Origin: Paenibacillus graminis
GTDB lineage: Bacteria > Bacillota > Bacilli > Paenibacillales > Paenibacillaceae
Reading direction: 5' to 3'
NCBI RefSeq assembly: GCF_000758705.1
Contig: NZ_CP009287.1
Coordinates: 7,068,001-7,132,000 of the forward strand
Length of the DNA: 64,000 bases
The position numbers were made by a program, and so were the translations under genes. Below the pieces are notes generated by a model. That model worked only from the letters and a program-made list of their open reading frames with translations. It ran no database searches and had not been told where the DNA came from. Numbering within the stretch: position 1 is the stretch's first letter; every line of letters starts with the position of its first letter. Of this stretch, positions 1-8,419 are shown in pieces.

Positions 1-329
1 ACGACAAGCAACTGGTCAAGAACATTCAAATACGGAACCAAATTTGAAGCCTGCATAATGAATCCAACCTCATGCAATCGGATGTCGGATAGTTGATTGC
101 CTGACAGCGTCGATACGTCCTGCCCATTCAGCTTAACTTCTCCCTCAGAGGCTTTTAGCAATGCGCCTGCAATGGATAAGAAGGTGCTTTTGCCCGAACC
201 GGAAGGCCCTACGACCGCGACGAACTCACCCGGTTCCACGGTAATGGACACGTTATCTAATGCCGAAACACGGTTTGAACCTTCATTGTAATACTTTGAA
301 GCCGCTGTAATTTGCAATCCCGTAGTCAT
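1..329 (-). CDS. ABC transporter ATP-binding protein, N-terminal part (runs off the window)
   Basis: Reading leftwards from an ATG at 329, the frame is open to the window edge and gives about 109 residues of an ABC ATPase of the MacB/LolD type. The Walker A sequence GPSGSGKST is visible near residue 40, and the Q-loop region (FIMQASNLVP) near residue 95. The ATG overlaps the TAA stop of the permease gene by one base (TAATG), so the two are translationally coupled. Together they should form an efflux-type or lipoprotein-type ABC complex at the membrane. The Walker B and signature motifs lie outside the window. Confidence 0.9.
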   Translation of the reverse strand, partial: MTTGLQITAASKYYNEGSNRVSALDNVSITVEPGEFVAVVGPSGSGKSTFLSIAGALLKASEGEVKLNGQDVSTLSGNQLSDIRLHEVGFIMQASNLVPYLNVLDQLLV

Positions 330-1453
330 TATTCAACCCTCCCAAGTGCTTTAAGCGGATCAATTTTCGAAATCGTGCGAACCGATACCAAGGAGCTGAG
401 CAATGAAATGACCAGCAATACGATGGAATAGGTGAATACCAGCTTTGGTTCAAGCATGAAGGGCATGCCTTTGGGCATGATTGCCGCCGTCCCATAAGTC
501 AGGATTATGCCAGCTATAATGCTAGAGAGCGATAGAACGAACACCTGTGAGACGACTGCTTTGCCCAAGAACCCATTTTTGGCTCCGATTGCTTTCATAA
601 TCCCGAACTGGTTAGTCTTCTGCATCGTAAATACATAGAAGAATACGCCAAGTACGAATGCCGAGATCGCAAGCAGGAACGCAAGCATCATCATGATCGT
701 GCCATTCTCTTCTTTGTATCCAGGCATCCCCTGTACTGCTGCCGCACGAGTAACCGTATCCGTACCCGGCAGCTGTTCATTAATGGCATTAGAATCAATA
801 TCACTGCCTTGAAGCATGATTGCATTTACTGGTTCCTTGACCCCTTTGTCCGAACCTGGTGCCGCAAACGCAATCTTTCGCCACTCTGCAATGGGTGTGA
901 AAACAGCTGCTACGTGGTTATACGTCTGATCCTTGACAAAACCGACGATAGTCAATGATTCCATTGAGCCATCCAATTGGAAGGTTTCTCCCAGTTTAAA
1001 GCCCTCGTCGTCTTTCATGGCCTCATTTACTATAACTTGCGTCATGTTATCGGATGTTAGCCCTGTACCTTCAATGATCTTTGGCTCTAAAAAACTCCCC
1101 GGATCAATACCAATAATGGCTATATCTGCTTTATCCTCATTCCCTGCGTTATTCCCTTTGATTGCCGATGCCATGATGGTACCCATTGGGGATACGGCTC
1201 TTACATTCGGCATTTCTGTTAATTTAGCTGTTAATTCATTAGACAATAAGGATTTACTCATCGAAGCTTTTGAGCCTTGTTCAAAAACTACATAATCAGC
1301 CTTCATATTCTTGAACGTCGAAGCAGCTAATGTAGATAACCCATTTCCCAATCCTGATAATATGAACACCAGCCAAGAAATAAGCACAAAAATGATCGCA
1401 ATCATCAAAAACCTTTTTTTGTTGTGTTTCAATTCCTTCAATGCCAAAAACAT
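329..1453 (-). CDS. ABC transporter permease, FtsX/MacB-like
   Basis: A 374-residue protein with one N-terminal membrane segment (about residues 15-36), a long extracytoplasmic part, and three C-terminal membrane segments (about 250-275, 295-318 and 335-358). This is the FtsX-like permease layout of MacB/DevC/HrtB exporters. The KAIGAKNGFL stretch between the second and third segments is typical of the FtsX domain. The start has a strong ribosome site (gggaggagagg). It lies downstream of a TetR gene and two palindromes, and is coupled to the ATPase gene. The cargo cannot be named; toxic small molecules or peptides are usual for TetR-controlled members. Confidence 0.9.
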   Translation of the reverse strand: MFLALKELKHNKKRFLMIAIIFVLISWLVFILSGLGNGLSTLAASTFKNMKADYVVFEQGSKASMSKSLLSNELTAKLTEMPNVRAVSPMGTIMASAIKGNNAGNEDKADIAIIGIDPGSFLEPKIIEGTGLTSDNMTQVIVNEAMKDDEGFKLGETFQLDGSMESLTIVGFVKDQTYNHVAAVFTPIAEWRKIAFAAPGSDKGVKEPVNAIMLQGSDIDSNAINEQLPGTDTVTRAAAVQGMPGYKEENGTIMMMLAFLLAISAFVLGVFFYVFTMQKTNQFGIMKAIGAKNGFLGKAVVSQVFVLSLSSIIAGIILTYGTAAIMPKGMPFMLEPKLVFTYSIVLLVISLLSSLVSVRTISKIDPLKALGRVE

Positions 1454-1481
1454 AATTTATTCCTCTCCTCCCTTAAATAAA

Positions 1482-1567
1482 TGACACGAGTGTCGAATTA
1501 AACATTTGTTGTCTCGTCCCACTCTCGATGTAATATAGTATGAACCATTTATGACACATGTGTCAAA
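1482..1567 (-). promoter_or_regulatory. Promoter of the ABC exporter with two TetR-type operators
   Basis: A perfect 14-bp palindrome, tgacacatgtgtca, lies at 1552-1565, and an imperfect relative, tgacacgagtgtcg, at 1482-1495, with centres 70 bp apart. On the minus strand the first overlaps a -35 box (ttgaca, 1567-1562), followed 18 bp later by catact as a possible -10. The TetR gene ends at 1590 and the permease starts at 1453, so the sites sit where a repressor would block the exporter. That the adjacent TetR protein binds here is inferred. Confidence 0.65.
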
Positions 1568-1589
1568 TATAATAAATGGAAGATGGGCC

Positions 1590-2159
1590 CTAACCCCTTC
1601 CTGCTCCTCCCAGCCACATTTTGTACAAGAGCTTACTCCACTCTGGTGTAGGCATGTTCAGCATATTAGGAGTTTCAATAAGGTTGAAATAGACGCCTAT
1701 GATGACAGGAAGTGGAATGCTTGTATGTAGGTGTCCCTCTTCCTGCGCACGAACAAACAATAATTCAAGCTGATTTTTTAAAGTGATATGTGCTTGCTCA
1801 ACAAATTCAAGATCATTGGCTGCCGCAACAGAATTGGCTGTATTTATTTTATGAGCGTCACCAAGCAATTGATGGAAATCAGCCTCTTCCAGGTACACTG
1901 TCAGCAGATTCTGAAGGGCAATCATACAATCTGTCTCATCAATAGCTGATGCTTTTCGTAGTACACCTTCCATTGCACGCTTCATACATGCAGCAACGAT
2001 CTCGTCTTTATTGCCATAATACTGGTATATTGTACTTCTTGCTCCAACCAGGTTTTCCGATAACAATTTAAGCTGAAACCCCTCATATCCGTGTTGTAGG
2101 AGCAACTGCTTGGTCTGGTCAAGCAACTCCGATTTTGTAAAGGCCTGCTTTCTTCCCAT
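1590..2159 (-). CDS. TetR/AcrR family transcriptional regulator
   Basis: About 189 residues, the usual length for the family. The N-terminal helix-turn-helix is clear (GRKQAFTKSELLDQTKQLL, then ARSTIYQYYGNKDEI); the rest is the variable ligand-binding half. I chose the ATG at 2159 because a GTG three codons upstream sits too close to the ribosome site. The gene is upstream of and co-directional with the ABC exporter. The operators in the gap suggest that it represses the exporter and is relieved by a substrate. Confidence 0.88.
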   Translation of the reverse strand: MGRKQAFTKSELLDQTKQLLLQHGYEGFQLKLLSENLVGARSTIYQYYGNKDEIVAACMKRAMEGVLRKASAIDETDCMIALQNLLTVYLEEADFHQLLGDAHKINTANSVAAANDLEFVEQAHITLKNQLELLFVRAQEEGHLHTSIPLPVIIGVYFNLIETPNMLNMPTPEWSKLLYKMWLGGAGRG

Positions 2160-2695
2160 GTTAATCACCGCCCCTAATTGTTCAGTAGTCTCATTGTAAC
2201 AAAAATTAAGCTTGTTGTATTTTCCTCATTCAGGCGGAGGCATGCAAGTTTTGCCTTGCACGCCTTTGAAGACCTAGGGGCCCTTGTGGACCCGTAGGCC
2301 CCTGTGGGCCTGGAACCGGCGTAAATGTGCTTGGCTTGGTCACGAATGAGGAGAAAATCACGATTTGCCCGTGAAATCAACGCAGTAATGACGATCGCGG
2401 CACGGGAAATTATCCTCACGCTTAAAGCGCCGGCAATGATTGTCATAAGCATGCCATTCCGATTGTCATGATGGGGATGGCAGGAGGCATGCTATTCCAA
2501 AACATTGCGGGCAGACTTAGCGTTATTTGGGGTTTCTTCGAGCTTATATTTGCAAAATGAGTTTACGAAAATTCTCCTGCCAAGCATAATATGCTGTCTG
2601 CATACGCTCCTTTATAAATGAAATAGCTATTAACTATTACAACAGCAGTAAGCCCACCTATATTTTTCGCAGTGATAAGTCTCACCGCGCTGTCA
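2160..2695. other. Gap with a possible collagen-like gene remnant
   Basis: No intact gene is seen. On the plus strand, about 2275-2330 reads as Gly-X-Y triplets (GPCGPVGPCGPGTG), reminiscent of collagen-like exosporium proteins. A stop follows about 15 codons later, with further stops downstream. A short tail near 2470-2560 also looks coding-like (MAGGMLFQNIAGRLSVIWGF). This is weak evidence for a decayed spore-surface collagen-like gene. Minus-strand readings of the stretch look like shadows. Confidence 0.25.
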
Positions 2696-3613
2696 CTAAC
2701 GGAAAGTTTCTCTTACAGTTACGACGACATTCCCCTTCTTATGTTTTTGTTCGACATAACGATGGGCATCGGGAATTTGTTCCAAGGAATAGCGCCTATC
2801 GATGACTGGTTTAATTTTACCGGCTTCAAGTAGCTCTTGGAGGAAGATAAGGTCTTCAACGCAGGGCTTTTGTGACATATGCACACTCACATATTTTCCG
2901 TTCGAACGCAGTGCCTTTTTGAATGTCGATTTTTTGATTTTCGATATCGGTTTCCCGACGGCATCAAAGATTAAATCATAGCTTTCTTCAAGCGCCATGA
3001 AATTCTGTTTCGTATAATCTATGACCCGATCGGCTCCTATAGCTCTTACCATCTCAAGATTGGCAGTACTGCATACCCCTGTTACATCTGCCCCGTAATA
3101 CTTGGCAAGCTGCACCGCATAAGTACCCACACTTCCAGAGGCTCCATAAATAAGGACCTTCATTCCGCTCGCGATATTCCCCTTCCTTAGAAAGTTCAAC
3201 GCGGTTATTCCCCCGATGGGAACAGCGGCAGCCTCCTCATAGCTCACATTGACCGGTTTGATAACCACCAATCCATCTTCAGGCAAACATTTGTACTCGG
3301 CATATGCACCGAAGCCTAAACCACAAGACGCAAATATTTGATCACCAATCTTAAATCGTGTTACATCTTTGCCTGCGGCTTCAACTTCCCCCGCTAACTC
3401 AAACCCCAATATCGTTACTTTTTTGGGCCTTAAGAGACCATTGTACAGTCTTGCAAGGAATGGGTCGGCCTTTCGCATACGCCAGTCCCCCGCTGTTACC
3501 GTTGCCGCATATATTCTGACCAGTACTTCATTATCCTTAGGTGTAGGTTTCTCTAGCTGCTTCAGATGAAAAACATCGGGCGATCCGTATTTGGCATATA
3601 CAATTGCTCTCAT
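2696..3613 (-). CDS. NAD(P)-dependent alcohol dehydrogenase / quinone oxidoreductase (MDR family)
   Basis: A 305-residue zinc-independent medium-chain reductase. The N-terminal GroES-like part ([29 protein letters not shown], only partly quoted in families) is followed by a Rossmann segment with [11 protein letters not shown] near residue 145. Catalytic zinc ligands are not evident, which points to the quinone oxidoreductase / reticulon-4-interacting-like branch. It probably reduces alpha,beta-unsaturated carbonyls or quinones in the cytoplasm with NADPH. It stands 33 bp downstream of the DUF4386 gene on the same strand and may be the last gene of that operon. Confidence 0.88.
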   Translation of the reverse strand: MRAIVYAKYGSPDVFHLKQLEKPTPKDNEVLVRIYAATVTAGDWRMRKADPFLARLYNGLLRPKKVTILGFELAGEVEAAGKDVTRFKIGDQIFASCGLGFGAYAEYKCLPEDGLVVIKPVNVSYEEAAAVPIGGITALNFLRKGNIASGMKVLIYGASGSVGTYAVQLAKYYGADVTGVCSTANLEMVRAIGADRVIDYTKQNFMALEESYDLIFDAVGKPISKIKKSTFKKALRSNGKYVSVHMSQKPCVEDLIFLQELLEAGKIKPVIDRRYSLEQIPDAHRYVEQKHKKGNVVVTVRETFR

Positions 3614-3646
3614 CCTTTACCCTCCTTGATTGTACTATTTTCCGTT

Positions 3647-4354
3647 CTAGTGTTTGCTTGAATGGACTGCAGATCCATTAAACCCTTTCGTGATGAGCCA
3701 CACCGCAAGAGTCATTTCATTGGCGAAGATCGGAAGCGCGAAGATCGCCCCCCAAGCAGAGACTTGATCAATGACCCCAAACATTTCTAATAAAGCAGCA
3801 AGAAAGATCAATGCTGACCCTGTCAAACCCAATATAGGGATGAACCTGGGTACAAGCTTTGACTTATAAAAGATATAACTATACATCATCGTATTAATTC
3901 CCAGAAAAAAATTAGGGCCAAGCAAAAATGTGTAGTCATGCACTGCTTTTAGCAATGTACCCGAAACCTGATAAGACGCGATATCCGGCGCCCCCGCTGC
4001 TACATAGTCCTGGCTTAAGGCCAACAGGGACAGTACGCTGATGACCCCTACCGTAATAACAATGGCCTCCAATAACCGGAAGCAAACATGCCAAATAGCA
4101 ATTGTTCTATTATATTTTTTCAAGAATGGGAACATCACGGTTGCCGTACCGACCGCTGAAACGACAAGAATTAACTCCATAAGCGCTCCCAGGACTACCT
4201 GATTAGCATGTGCAGAACCTTGAATCAGGTAGTCCGAATCGTTCAGAATCGGTTTATATAAAAAAACACCTAATATAGCTGTAATGGCAGCAATAATAAA
4301 CAGAACACCTGCAATTTTTGATGCTGCCTTCGATGAAAAATCCATTCCCCTCAT
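3647..4354 (-). CDS. DUF4386-type integral membrane protein
   Basis: A 235-residue protein with about six hydrophobic segments. It begins with KAASKIAGVLFIIAAITAILG, as is usual for DUF4386 proteins. No catalytic motif is visible and no function is known for the family. The start overlaps the stop of the XRE regulator gene by four bases (ATGA), so the two are co-translated. An ATG three codons further in is an alternative start. The operon order is membrane protein, XRE regulator, this gene, and possibly the MDR reductase. Confidence 0.8.
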   Translation of the reverse strand: MRGMDFSSKAASKIAGVLFIIAAITAILGVFLYKPILNDSDYLIQGSAHANQVVLGALMELILVVSAVGTATVMFPFLKKYNRTIAIWHVCFRLLEAIVITVGVISVLSLLALSQDYVAAGAPDIASYQVSGTLLKAVHDYTFLLGPNFFLGINTMMYSYIFYKSKLVPRFIPILGLTGSALIFLAALLEMFGVIDQVSAWGAIFALPIFANEMTLAVWLITKGFNGSAVHSSKH

Positions 4355-4578
4355 CTCTCCTCTGAGTTTTCTCCGTAAAAGAATACCTCTTCGAGCGGTA
4401 AGTTAAAGGCGAGAGCAATACGAAAGGCCAACTCCAGTGACGGGGAATAGTTTCCTTTTTCAAGAGCCACAATCGTTTGTCTGGTTACACCCACCTTGTC
4501 GGCCAGCTGCTGCTGGGTCATTTCATTATGATTGAATCGTAATTTTCTGATGTGATTGCCAACAAGAACTTTACCCAT
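4351..4578 (-). CDS. XRE-family helix-turn-helix regulator (small)
   Basis: At 75 residues it is nearly all a Cro/cI-type HTH (MTQQQLADKVGVTRQTIVALEKGNYSPSLELA in family terms; motif at about residues 18-50). Such short XRE proteins often control membrane-protein genes in their own operon. It starts one base after the stop of the membrane protein gene and overlaps the next gene by four bases. A 24-bp inverted repeat in the promoter at 5066-5089 is the likely autoregulatory site (inferred). Confidence 0.9.
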   Translation of the reverse strand: MGKVLVGNHIRKLRFNHNEMTQQQLADKVGVTRQTIVALEKGNYSPSLELAFRIALAFNLPLEEVFFYGENSEER

Positions 4579-4579
4579 C

Positions 4580-5026
4580 TTAGACTCCTCTCCTGTAGTG
4601 ATACAGTCTCGATATTGAACCGGTTACGTCTGAAAGAAATCCAGAGACGATTAGGACGATGAACATCACCTTCAAAGGCTGGTCTATAACCAACGAGCCC
4701 ATAGCCAGAAGGAAACCAATGACAAACATAGCAAATGAATTTCGAAAAGCCAACAACTCGATGCGCTTGTCCAGTTCATCCGCGAATGTAGGTTCCTTTT
4801 CACCCGTCGTCATTCGGAAGACGATGTTAAAAATAATGCTGATCCCGATATGTGCTGCGATGGAAACCAGGGTCAACACAAGAACGAAGGATCCCCAGTA
4901 ATGGAGGGCTACTTTTGAATCCAGTACTTCTTTGGGATACTCTGGGAACTTGTACAGGCAATACACTGTAAAAATGAGTATGGTACTGATTAGCGATACG
5001 ATACTCTTCTTTTCTTGATAAGTCAT
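4580..5026 (-). CDS. Small integral membrane protein (DUF2178-like)
   Basis: I take the ATG at 5026 (MTYQEKKSIVSLIST), which follows aaaggcggtg at a good distance. An upstream in-frame ATG would fall close to the promoter. The product is 148 residues with four hydrophobic segments (about 8-25, 42-65, 88-108 and 112-132). The layout matches small membrane proteins co-transcribed with short XRE regulators in Firmicutes. Its role is unknown. It is the first gene of the operon and is separated from the regulator gene by one base. Confidence 0.7.
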   Translation of the reverse strand: MTYQEKKSIVSLISTILIFTVYCLYKFPEYPKEVLDSKVALHYWGSFVLVLTLVSIAAHIGISIIFNIVFRMTTGEKEPTFADELDKRIELLAFRNSFAMFVIGFLLAMGSLVIDQPLKVMFIVLIVSGFLSDVTGSISRLYHYRRGV

Positions 5027-5065
5027 GTATGACACCGCCTTTAATAAAGTAAAATACACTAAACA

Positions 5066-5095
5066 TAATGTATACCAAACTATACATTAAGTCAA
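5066..5095 (-). promoter_or_regulatory. Promoter with a perfect 9-bp-arm operator
   Basis: On the minus strand a -35 box ttgact (5095-5090) and a -10 box tacatt (5072-5067) are 17 bp apart. The interval is filled by an inverted repeat with arms taatgtata / tatacatta around a 6-bp centre (5066-5089), which also covers the -10. A repressor bound here would occlude RNA polymerase. The best candidate is the small XRE protein encoded in this operon. Confidence 0.7.
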
Positions 5096-5100
5096 ATTTA

Positions 5101-5208
5101 TTATACAAGGAAAGCCGAATGACATAAGCCGCAAGTACAGGGATATCCTGCGGTGTTTCGACCAGTTTTACAAGCCGAATTACCGCATCCAGGATGCGTA
5201 TCGTTCAT
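5101..5208 (-). CDS. Possible 35-residue Cys-rich peptide
   Basis: A short frame starting at ATG 5208 after gaaggtgagtagg, a plausible ribosome site, encodes 35 residues with five cysteines (positions 8, 13, 24, 26 and 29) in a CxCGLC arrangement near the C terminus. The pattern suggests metal binding or a redox/zinc-ribbon fold. I do not recognise the family. It lies just upstream of the XRE operon promoter on the same strand. The coding status is uncertain. Confidence 0.3.
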   Translation of the reverse strand: MNDTHPGCGNSACKTGRNTAGYPCTCGLCHSAFLV

Positions 5209-5481
5209 CCTACTCACCTTCAACCCCCGCCTGATCTCACCTTTGGAATCATGCTGACCTCCTATAAGGAAATATAGAGTATGTATTAGCGGCTTTAAGC
5301 TATGGAGCAGAAGGTTACTGCTCAAAGCCATTCATCCCAGAGACCTGGCTGCAGGCATACGGGGGGGTCAGGCGCCCCACAAGAAGAACTCATTGAAATA
5401 TCTCCCACTTTTTAGGAGCCATTTATGTTTTTATCAAAGTAAAGATTAAAAAACATTTTTGATCAATCAGTCCGAATATAT

Positions 5482-5511
5482 TTGACTGTTTGGTCTGGAA
5501 AGTGATATAGT
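5482..5511 (+). promoter_or_regulatory. Predicted promoter of the NTF2-like / NmrA-like pair
   Basis: ttgact (5482-5487) and tatagt (5506-5511) with an 18-bp spacer, 63 bp before the first ATG of the pair. The rest of the 5209-5574 gap shows no gene. Confidence 0.5.
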
Positions 5512-5574
5512 GGGCTTAGTCCTCCCACCATTTGGATAAGGCACCCATTCTCTTAAGAAAGCGGGGCAACTGAA

Positions 5575-5967
5575 ATGAATACCTTGTCTTACGACCAAGC
5601 TAAGCAGCTCATTCATCTTTTTGCAGACCATTACATTCATAAGGATTATGCTGCATTTTTCAATTTGTTTGCTGACGATGTCGTCTTCGAGTTTCCTTAT
5701 GCCCAGGAACCGAACCCTAAACGTCTTGACGGGAAGGCGGCGCTGCAGCAGTATCTGGAGAAGTTGGGGAAGGTGCTTGAAATAACGTCATTCACCACAC
5801 CAGTCATTCATATAGCGGCCGGCGCCCCCGTGTTCTTTGCTCAGTTCGAAGCAAGTGGCAAAAATATGGCCACAGGCAGACCTTATGAACAAAGTTATAT
5901 ATCCGTAGTCGAAGTTCAAGATGGCAGGATTGTCCGCTATCAGGACTACTGGAATCCATTGGCATGA
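5575..5967 (+). CDS. NTF2-like (SnoaL-type) protein
   Basis: A 130-residue protein of the nuclear transport factor 2 / SnoaL fold (YDQAKQLIHLFADHYIHKDYAAFFNLFADDVVFEFPYA is the typical first half). Members are ketosteroid-isomerase-like enzymes or small ligand binders. Here it precedes an NAD(P)-binding protein, and its stop overlaps an upstream alternative start of that gene by four bases, so the two probably act on the same small molecule. The substrate is unknown. The gene is preceded by a recognisable promoter and by gcgggg as a weak ribosome site. Confidence 0.8.
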   Translation: MNTLSYDQAKQLIHLFADHYIHKDYAAFFNLFADDVVFEFPYAQEPNPKRLDGKAALQQYLEKLGKVLEITSFTTPVIHIAAGAPVFFAQFEASGKNMATGRPYEQSYISVVEVQDGRIVRYQDYWNPLA

Positions 5968-6008
5968 ACTTGATACAGAACATAAATGAGAACCAAAGGA
6001 GTAACCAT

Positions 6009-6899
6009 ATGTATACCGAAACATCAACCCATATTCTACTAACCGGAGGACAGGGAAAGACTTCCTCCCGCATTGCGCAGCTGCTGCACGGTCAGGGCTA
6101 TCTGATTAGAAGAGCCGGACGCAGTATATCCAAGCCCGGGAATGAACAGGTCGGTGAACATGCCCCATTCGACTGGTTCGATGACTCCAACCATGATGAC
6201 CTCCTGCAGGACGTCCATGCCGTATATCTGGTTGCACCTGCGAGTATGCATCCTGAAGAAGTCATGATTCCTTTTATCCGCAGAGCACTTGATGCTTCAG
6301 TTAGGCGCTTCGTCCTGTTATCCAGTGCCTCGATTCCGGAGAATGGCCCCGTCTTCGGACCCGTTCACCGTTACCTGCGTGAGCATGCCCCGGAATGGGC
6401 CGTATTACGACCTTCCTATTTCATGCAGAACTTAACGGATGCCAGACACGGGCATGGGCAATCCTTGCGCCAAAGCGGGCACCTCTATACTGCAGCCGGA
6501 GATGGCAAAATAGGCTTCGTTGACGCAGATGATATTGCAGCTGTTGGCTTTCATGCCCTTACCGACAAGGAGCCCCATAACAGGGAGCTTATCATTACTG
6601 GACCAGAATCCCTCACTTATGACGATGTGGCCGGAGTGATCCGCAGTGTTACTGGCCTGAACGCCAAGCATATTCGTGTTACACCGGAGCAACTCACAGA
6701 GAGGCATAAGGCAGCCGGCTTGCCGGAGAGCTATGCTGAATACCTGGCCGGAATGGACGTTCGTATTCGCCTCGAAGGAATGGAGGATCAGGTAACGGAC
6801 ACGGTGCTTCGTGTAACCGGGCGAGAGCCCCGTTCCCTGGAGCAATTCATTTTGGAGCATAGACATGGTTTCCATCTAATCAACCAAGAGGTACGTTAA
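6009..6899 (+). CDS. NmrA-like / atypical SDR NAD(P)-binding protein
   Basis: A 296-residue protein. The dinucleotide site LLTGGQGKTSSRIAQLL is at the N terminus, and the middle has VYLVAPASMHPEEVMIPFI and VLRPSYFMQNL, as in NmrA-like and EasG-type reductases. I chose the ATG at 6009 because aaaggag stands eight bases upstream; a start at 5964 would overlap the NTF2-like stop. These proteins bind NAD(P)H and either reduce small molecules or sense redox state. It is paired with the NTF2-like gene and convergent with a TetR gene. Confidence 0.85.
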   Translation: MYTETSTHILLTGGQGKTSSRIAQLLHGQGYLIRRAGRSISKPGNEQVGEHAPFDWFDDSNHDDLLQDVHAVYLVAPASMHPEEVMIPFIRRALDASVRRFVLLSSASIPENGPVFGPVHRYLREHAPEWAVLRPSYFMQNLTDARHGHGQSLRQSGHLYTAAGDGKIGFVDADDIAAVGFHALTDKEPHNRELIITGPESLTYDDVAGVIRSVTGLNAKHIRVTPEQLTERHKAAGLPESYAEYLAGMDVRIRLEGMEDQVTDTVLRVTGREPRSLEQFILEHRHGFHLINQEVR

Positions 6900-6902
6900 A
6901 AT

Positions 6903-6952
6903 AAAAGGCTCTCCTGTCATCACCATTTAAGATGACCCTAGGAGAGCCTTTT
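6903..6952. terminator. Bidirectional intrinsic terminator
   Basis: A 13-bp perfect outer stem (aaaaggctctcct / aggagagcctttt) plus an inner gtcatc / gatgac stem lies between convergent genes. A/T runs on both sides suit termination in both directions. Confidence 0.9.
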
Positions 6953-6962
6953 AGGTTTACAT

Positions 6963-7580
6963 TTAGTTGGGATCTATTGCTTTGCTGCCTTGTATCGTCC
7001 GAAAGACCAACAGTACCATCTGTAGAATGCCAAACAGCCTTGGCTCATCCATTCCCAGCTTGGCTGATGTGATTAAGGCGATCCGCTCATGCACTAGGAA
7101 CTGGGCTAGGTCTCGGATGTTCACCTCCTGGCTTATTTCCCCTTCTTCCACCGCGCGTTCCAGCATTGTGTAAAAGATCTGCTCCGACAGTTCAGTATTC
7201 GCATGCAGATAAGCCGCCAACTCTTCATTGTGAGGCGCCTGCTCGATAGCGCTGCTAATAATGAAGCACTGCAGACGCAGCTCCGGGTCTATAAGGACTT
7301 TAATGATTGTGGTGAATACTTGTTCCACCTTGTCAACAACTGTTCCCAGCCCATCGCAGTGCTCCCTTAATTCCTGATTCTTCTGTTCCATGTAATGCTT
7401 AACTGCTGCAAAAAACAACTCCCACTTCGTTCCGTACGTATCATATATGCTTTGGCGGGCAATACCCAGCCCAGTGATCAAATCCGGCAGTGAGGTGCCC
7501 TCATAGCCACGGTTCCCGAAGACATTCATAGCTTTATACAGAATTTCATTCGTATCAAAGGCCTTCGTTCTTGCCATCAT
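6963..7580 (-). CDS. TetR/AcrR family transcriptional regulator
   Basis: About 205 residues. The N-terminal HTH (GYEGTSLPDLITGLGIARQSIYDTYGTKWELF region) and a TetR_C-like C-terminal half are clear. The frame opens with a GTG, but ATGs at 7580 and 7577 fit the ribosome site aaagggg better. It is convergent with the NTF2/NmrA-like pair and may regulate it; no matching palindrome was found, so this is only contextual. Confidence 0.85.
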   Translation of the reverse strand: MMARTKAFDTNEILYKAMNVFGNRGYEGTSLPDLITGLGIARQSIYDTYGTKWELFFAAVKHYMEQKNQELREHCDGLGTVVDKVEQVFTTIIKVLIDPELRLQCFIISSAIEQAPHNEELAAYLHANTELSEQIFYTMLERAVEEGEISQEVNIRDLAQFLVHERIALITSAKLGMDEPRLFGILQMVLLVFRTIQGSKAIDPN

Positions 7581-7643
7581 TAACACCCCTTTTTTTCAGT
7601 TATTCATATAAGCAATTATACTATAGCTTTTAGAGCCTTATTT

Positions 7644-7913
7644 TTACGAAATAGGAGTACCATTAGAGGGCGAGTAAAATACGTCACCATGCATATATTG
7701 AATTTTGTCCCAGTTACTAGGATTGGTTGTGTCTGGGGAGCGGTGCTCCAGAATGGCTTGATACAGGACGGTTTTTTCCTCCAAATGGGCAATATGCCTT
7801 TGGGCCTCTTCGAGCTTAACGAGCGCTGCTTCTTTATGCTCCATCATGAGTGCATAGCGCTGCGGAATGGTCGAATCGCCTTCAAGACATAAATCGACGT
7901 ATATTTTAAATTT
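7644..7913 (-). pseudogene. MerR-family regulator, C-terminal remnant
   Basis: From about 7913 the frame reads KIYVDLCLEGDSTIPQRYAL and continues through a coiled-coil and YQAILE, the classic dimerisation half of YyaN/AdhR-type MerR proteins. The N-terminal DNA-binding domain is absent; upstream sequence belongs to an unrelated small frame. A truncated relic, probably inactive. Confidence 0.7.
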
Positions 7914-7941
7914 CAATAGTGAGACTTCTGAAATTATACGA

Positions 7942-8118
7942 CTACATATCACGAAGCAATGAAGTATTTAATTCCGCTCTTCCTAGATAGCGGCTGCAGA
8001 TGACAGGGCGGTTAATCCCCGTTAGGACTTCATACGCATAGATATGGTCGCCAAACTTTCCTACAGACTGGTATCTACCTGTTTTCAGGCGAATGTACTC
8101 GTTATATCTCAAGATCAT
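7942..8118 (-). CDS. Small hypothetical protein (58 residues)
   Basis: ATG at 8118 (MILRYNEYIRLKTGRYQSVG) to TAG at 7942. The composition is protein-like, with mixed charges and a regular hydrophobic pattern. A ggag lies only two bases before the ATG; a GTG one codon upstream does not improve this. I do not recognise the family. It sits directly upstream of the MerR remnant, so it may itself be debris at a junction. Confidence 0.4.
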   Translation of the reverse strand: MILRYNEYIRLKTGRYQSVGKFGDHIYAYEVLTGINRPVICSRYLGRAELNTSLLRDM

Positions 8119-8249
8119 CACTCCATATGTATCATTAAATACAACTATAATAATCTACCCCCAAGTACAACACAACAGGTGGCCAAAACAGCCCATGAAA
8201 AGCACTAGTAATAAAATACTTAGCGTGTTTTATGTACTGTAACAGAGAT

Positions 8250-8318
8250 TAGTTTGAGTGTTGGCTTCCAAAATGCCTCTTCCTTCAATAAGATCTTTAA
8301 ACAAAGAACTGGTCGCCC
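8250..8318 (+). pseudogene. AraC-family HTH remnant
   Basis: A stretch reading SVGFQNASSFNKIFKQRTG is the second helix-turn-helix of an AraC-type regulator. Nothing upstream or downstream continues the domain, so this is a relic of a deleted gene. Confidence 0.65.
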
Positions 8319-8419
8319 CAGGTGTTTAGAAAAAAGTGATTTTGGAAAAGCACTGCTTAATCCACATATGTTATATTTACTGCGTGGAAAATACAATTTT
8401 TCAAGGGAGCGATATTTAA

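Noticed and set aside
2174..2452. 92-codon minus-strand frame
   Set aside because: Looks like a shadow of the plus-strand collagen-like remnant; no ribosome site or family.
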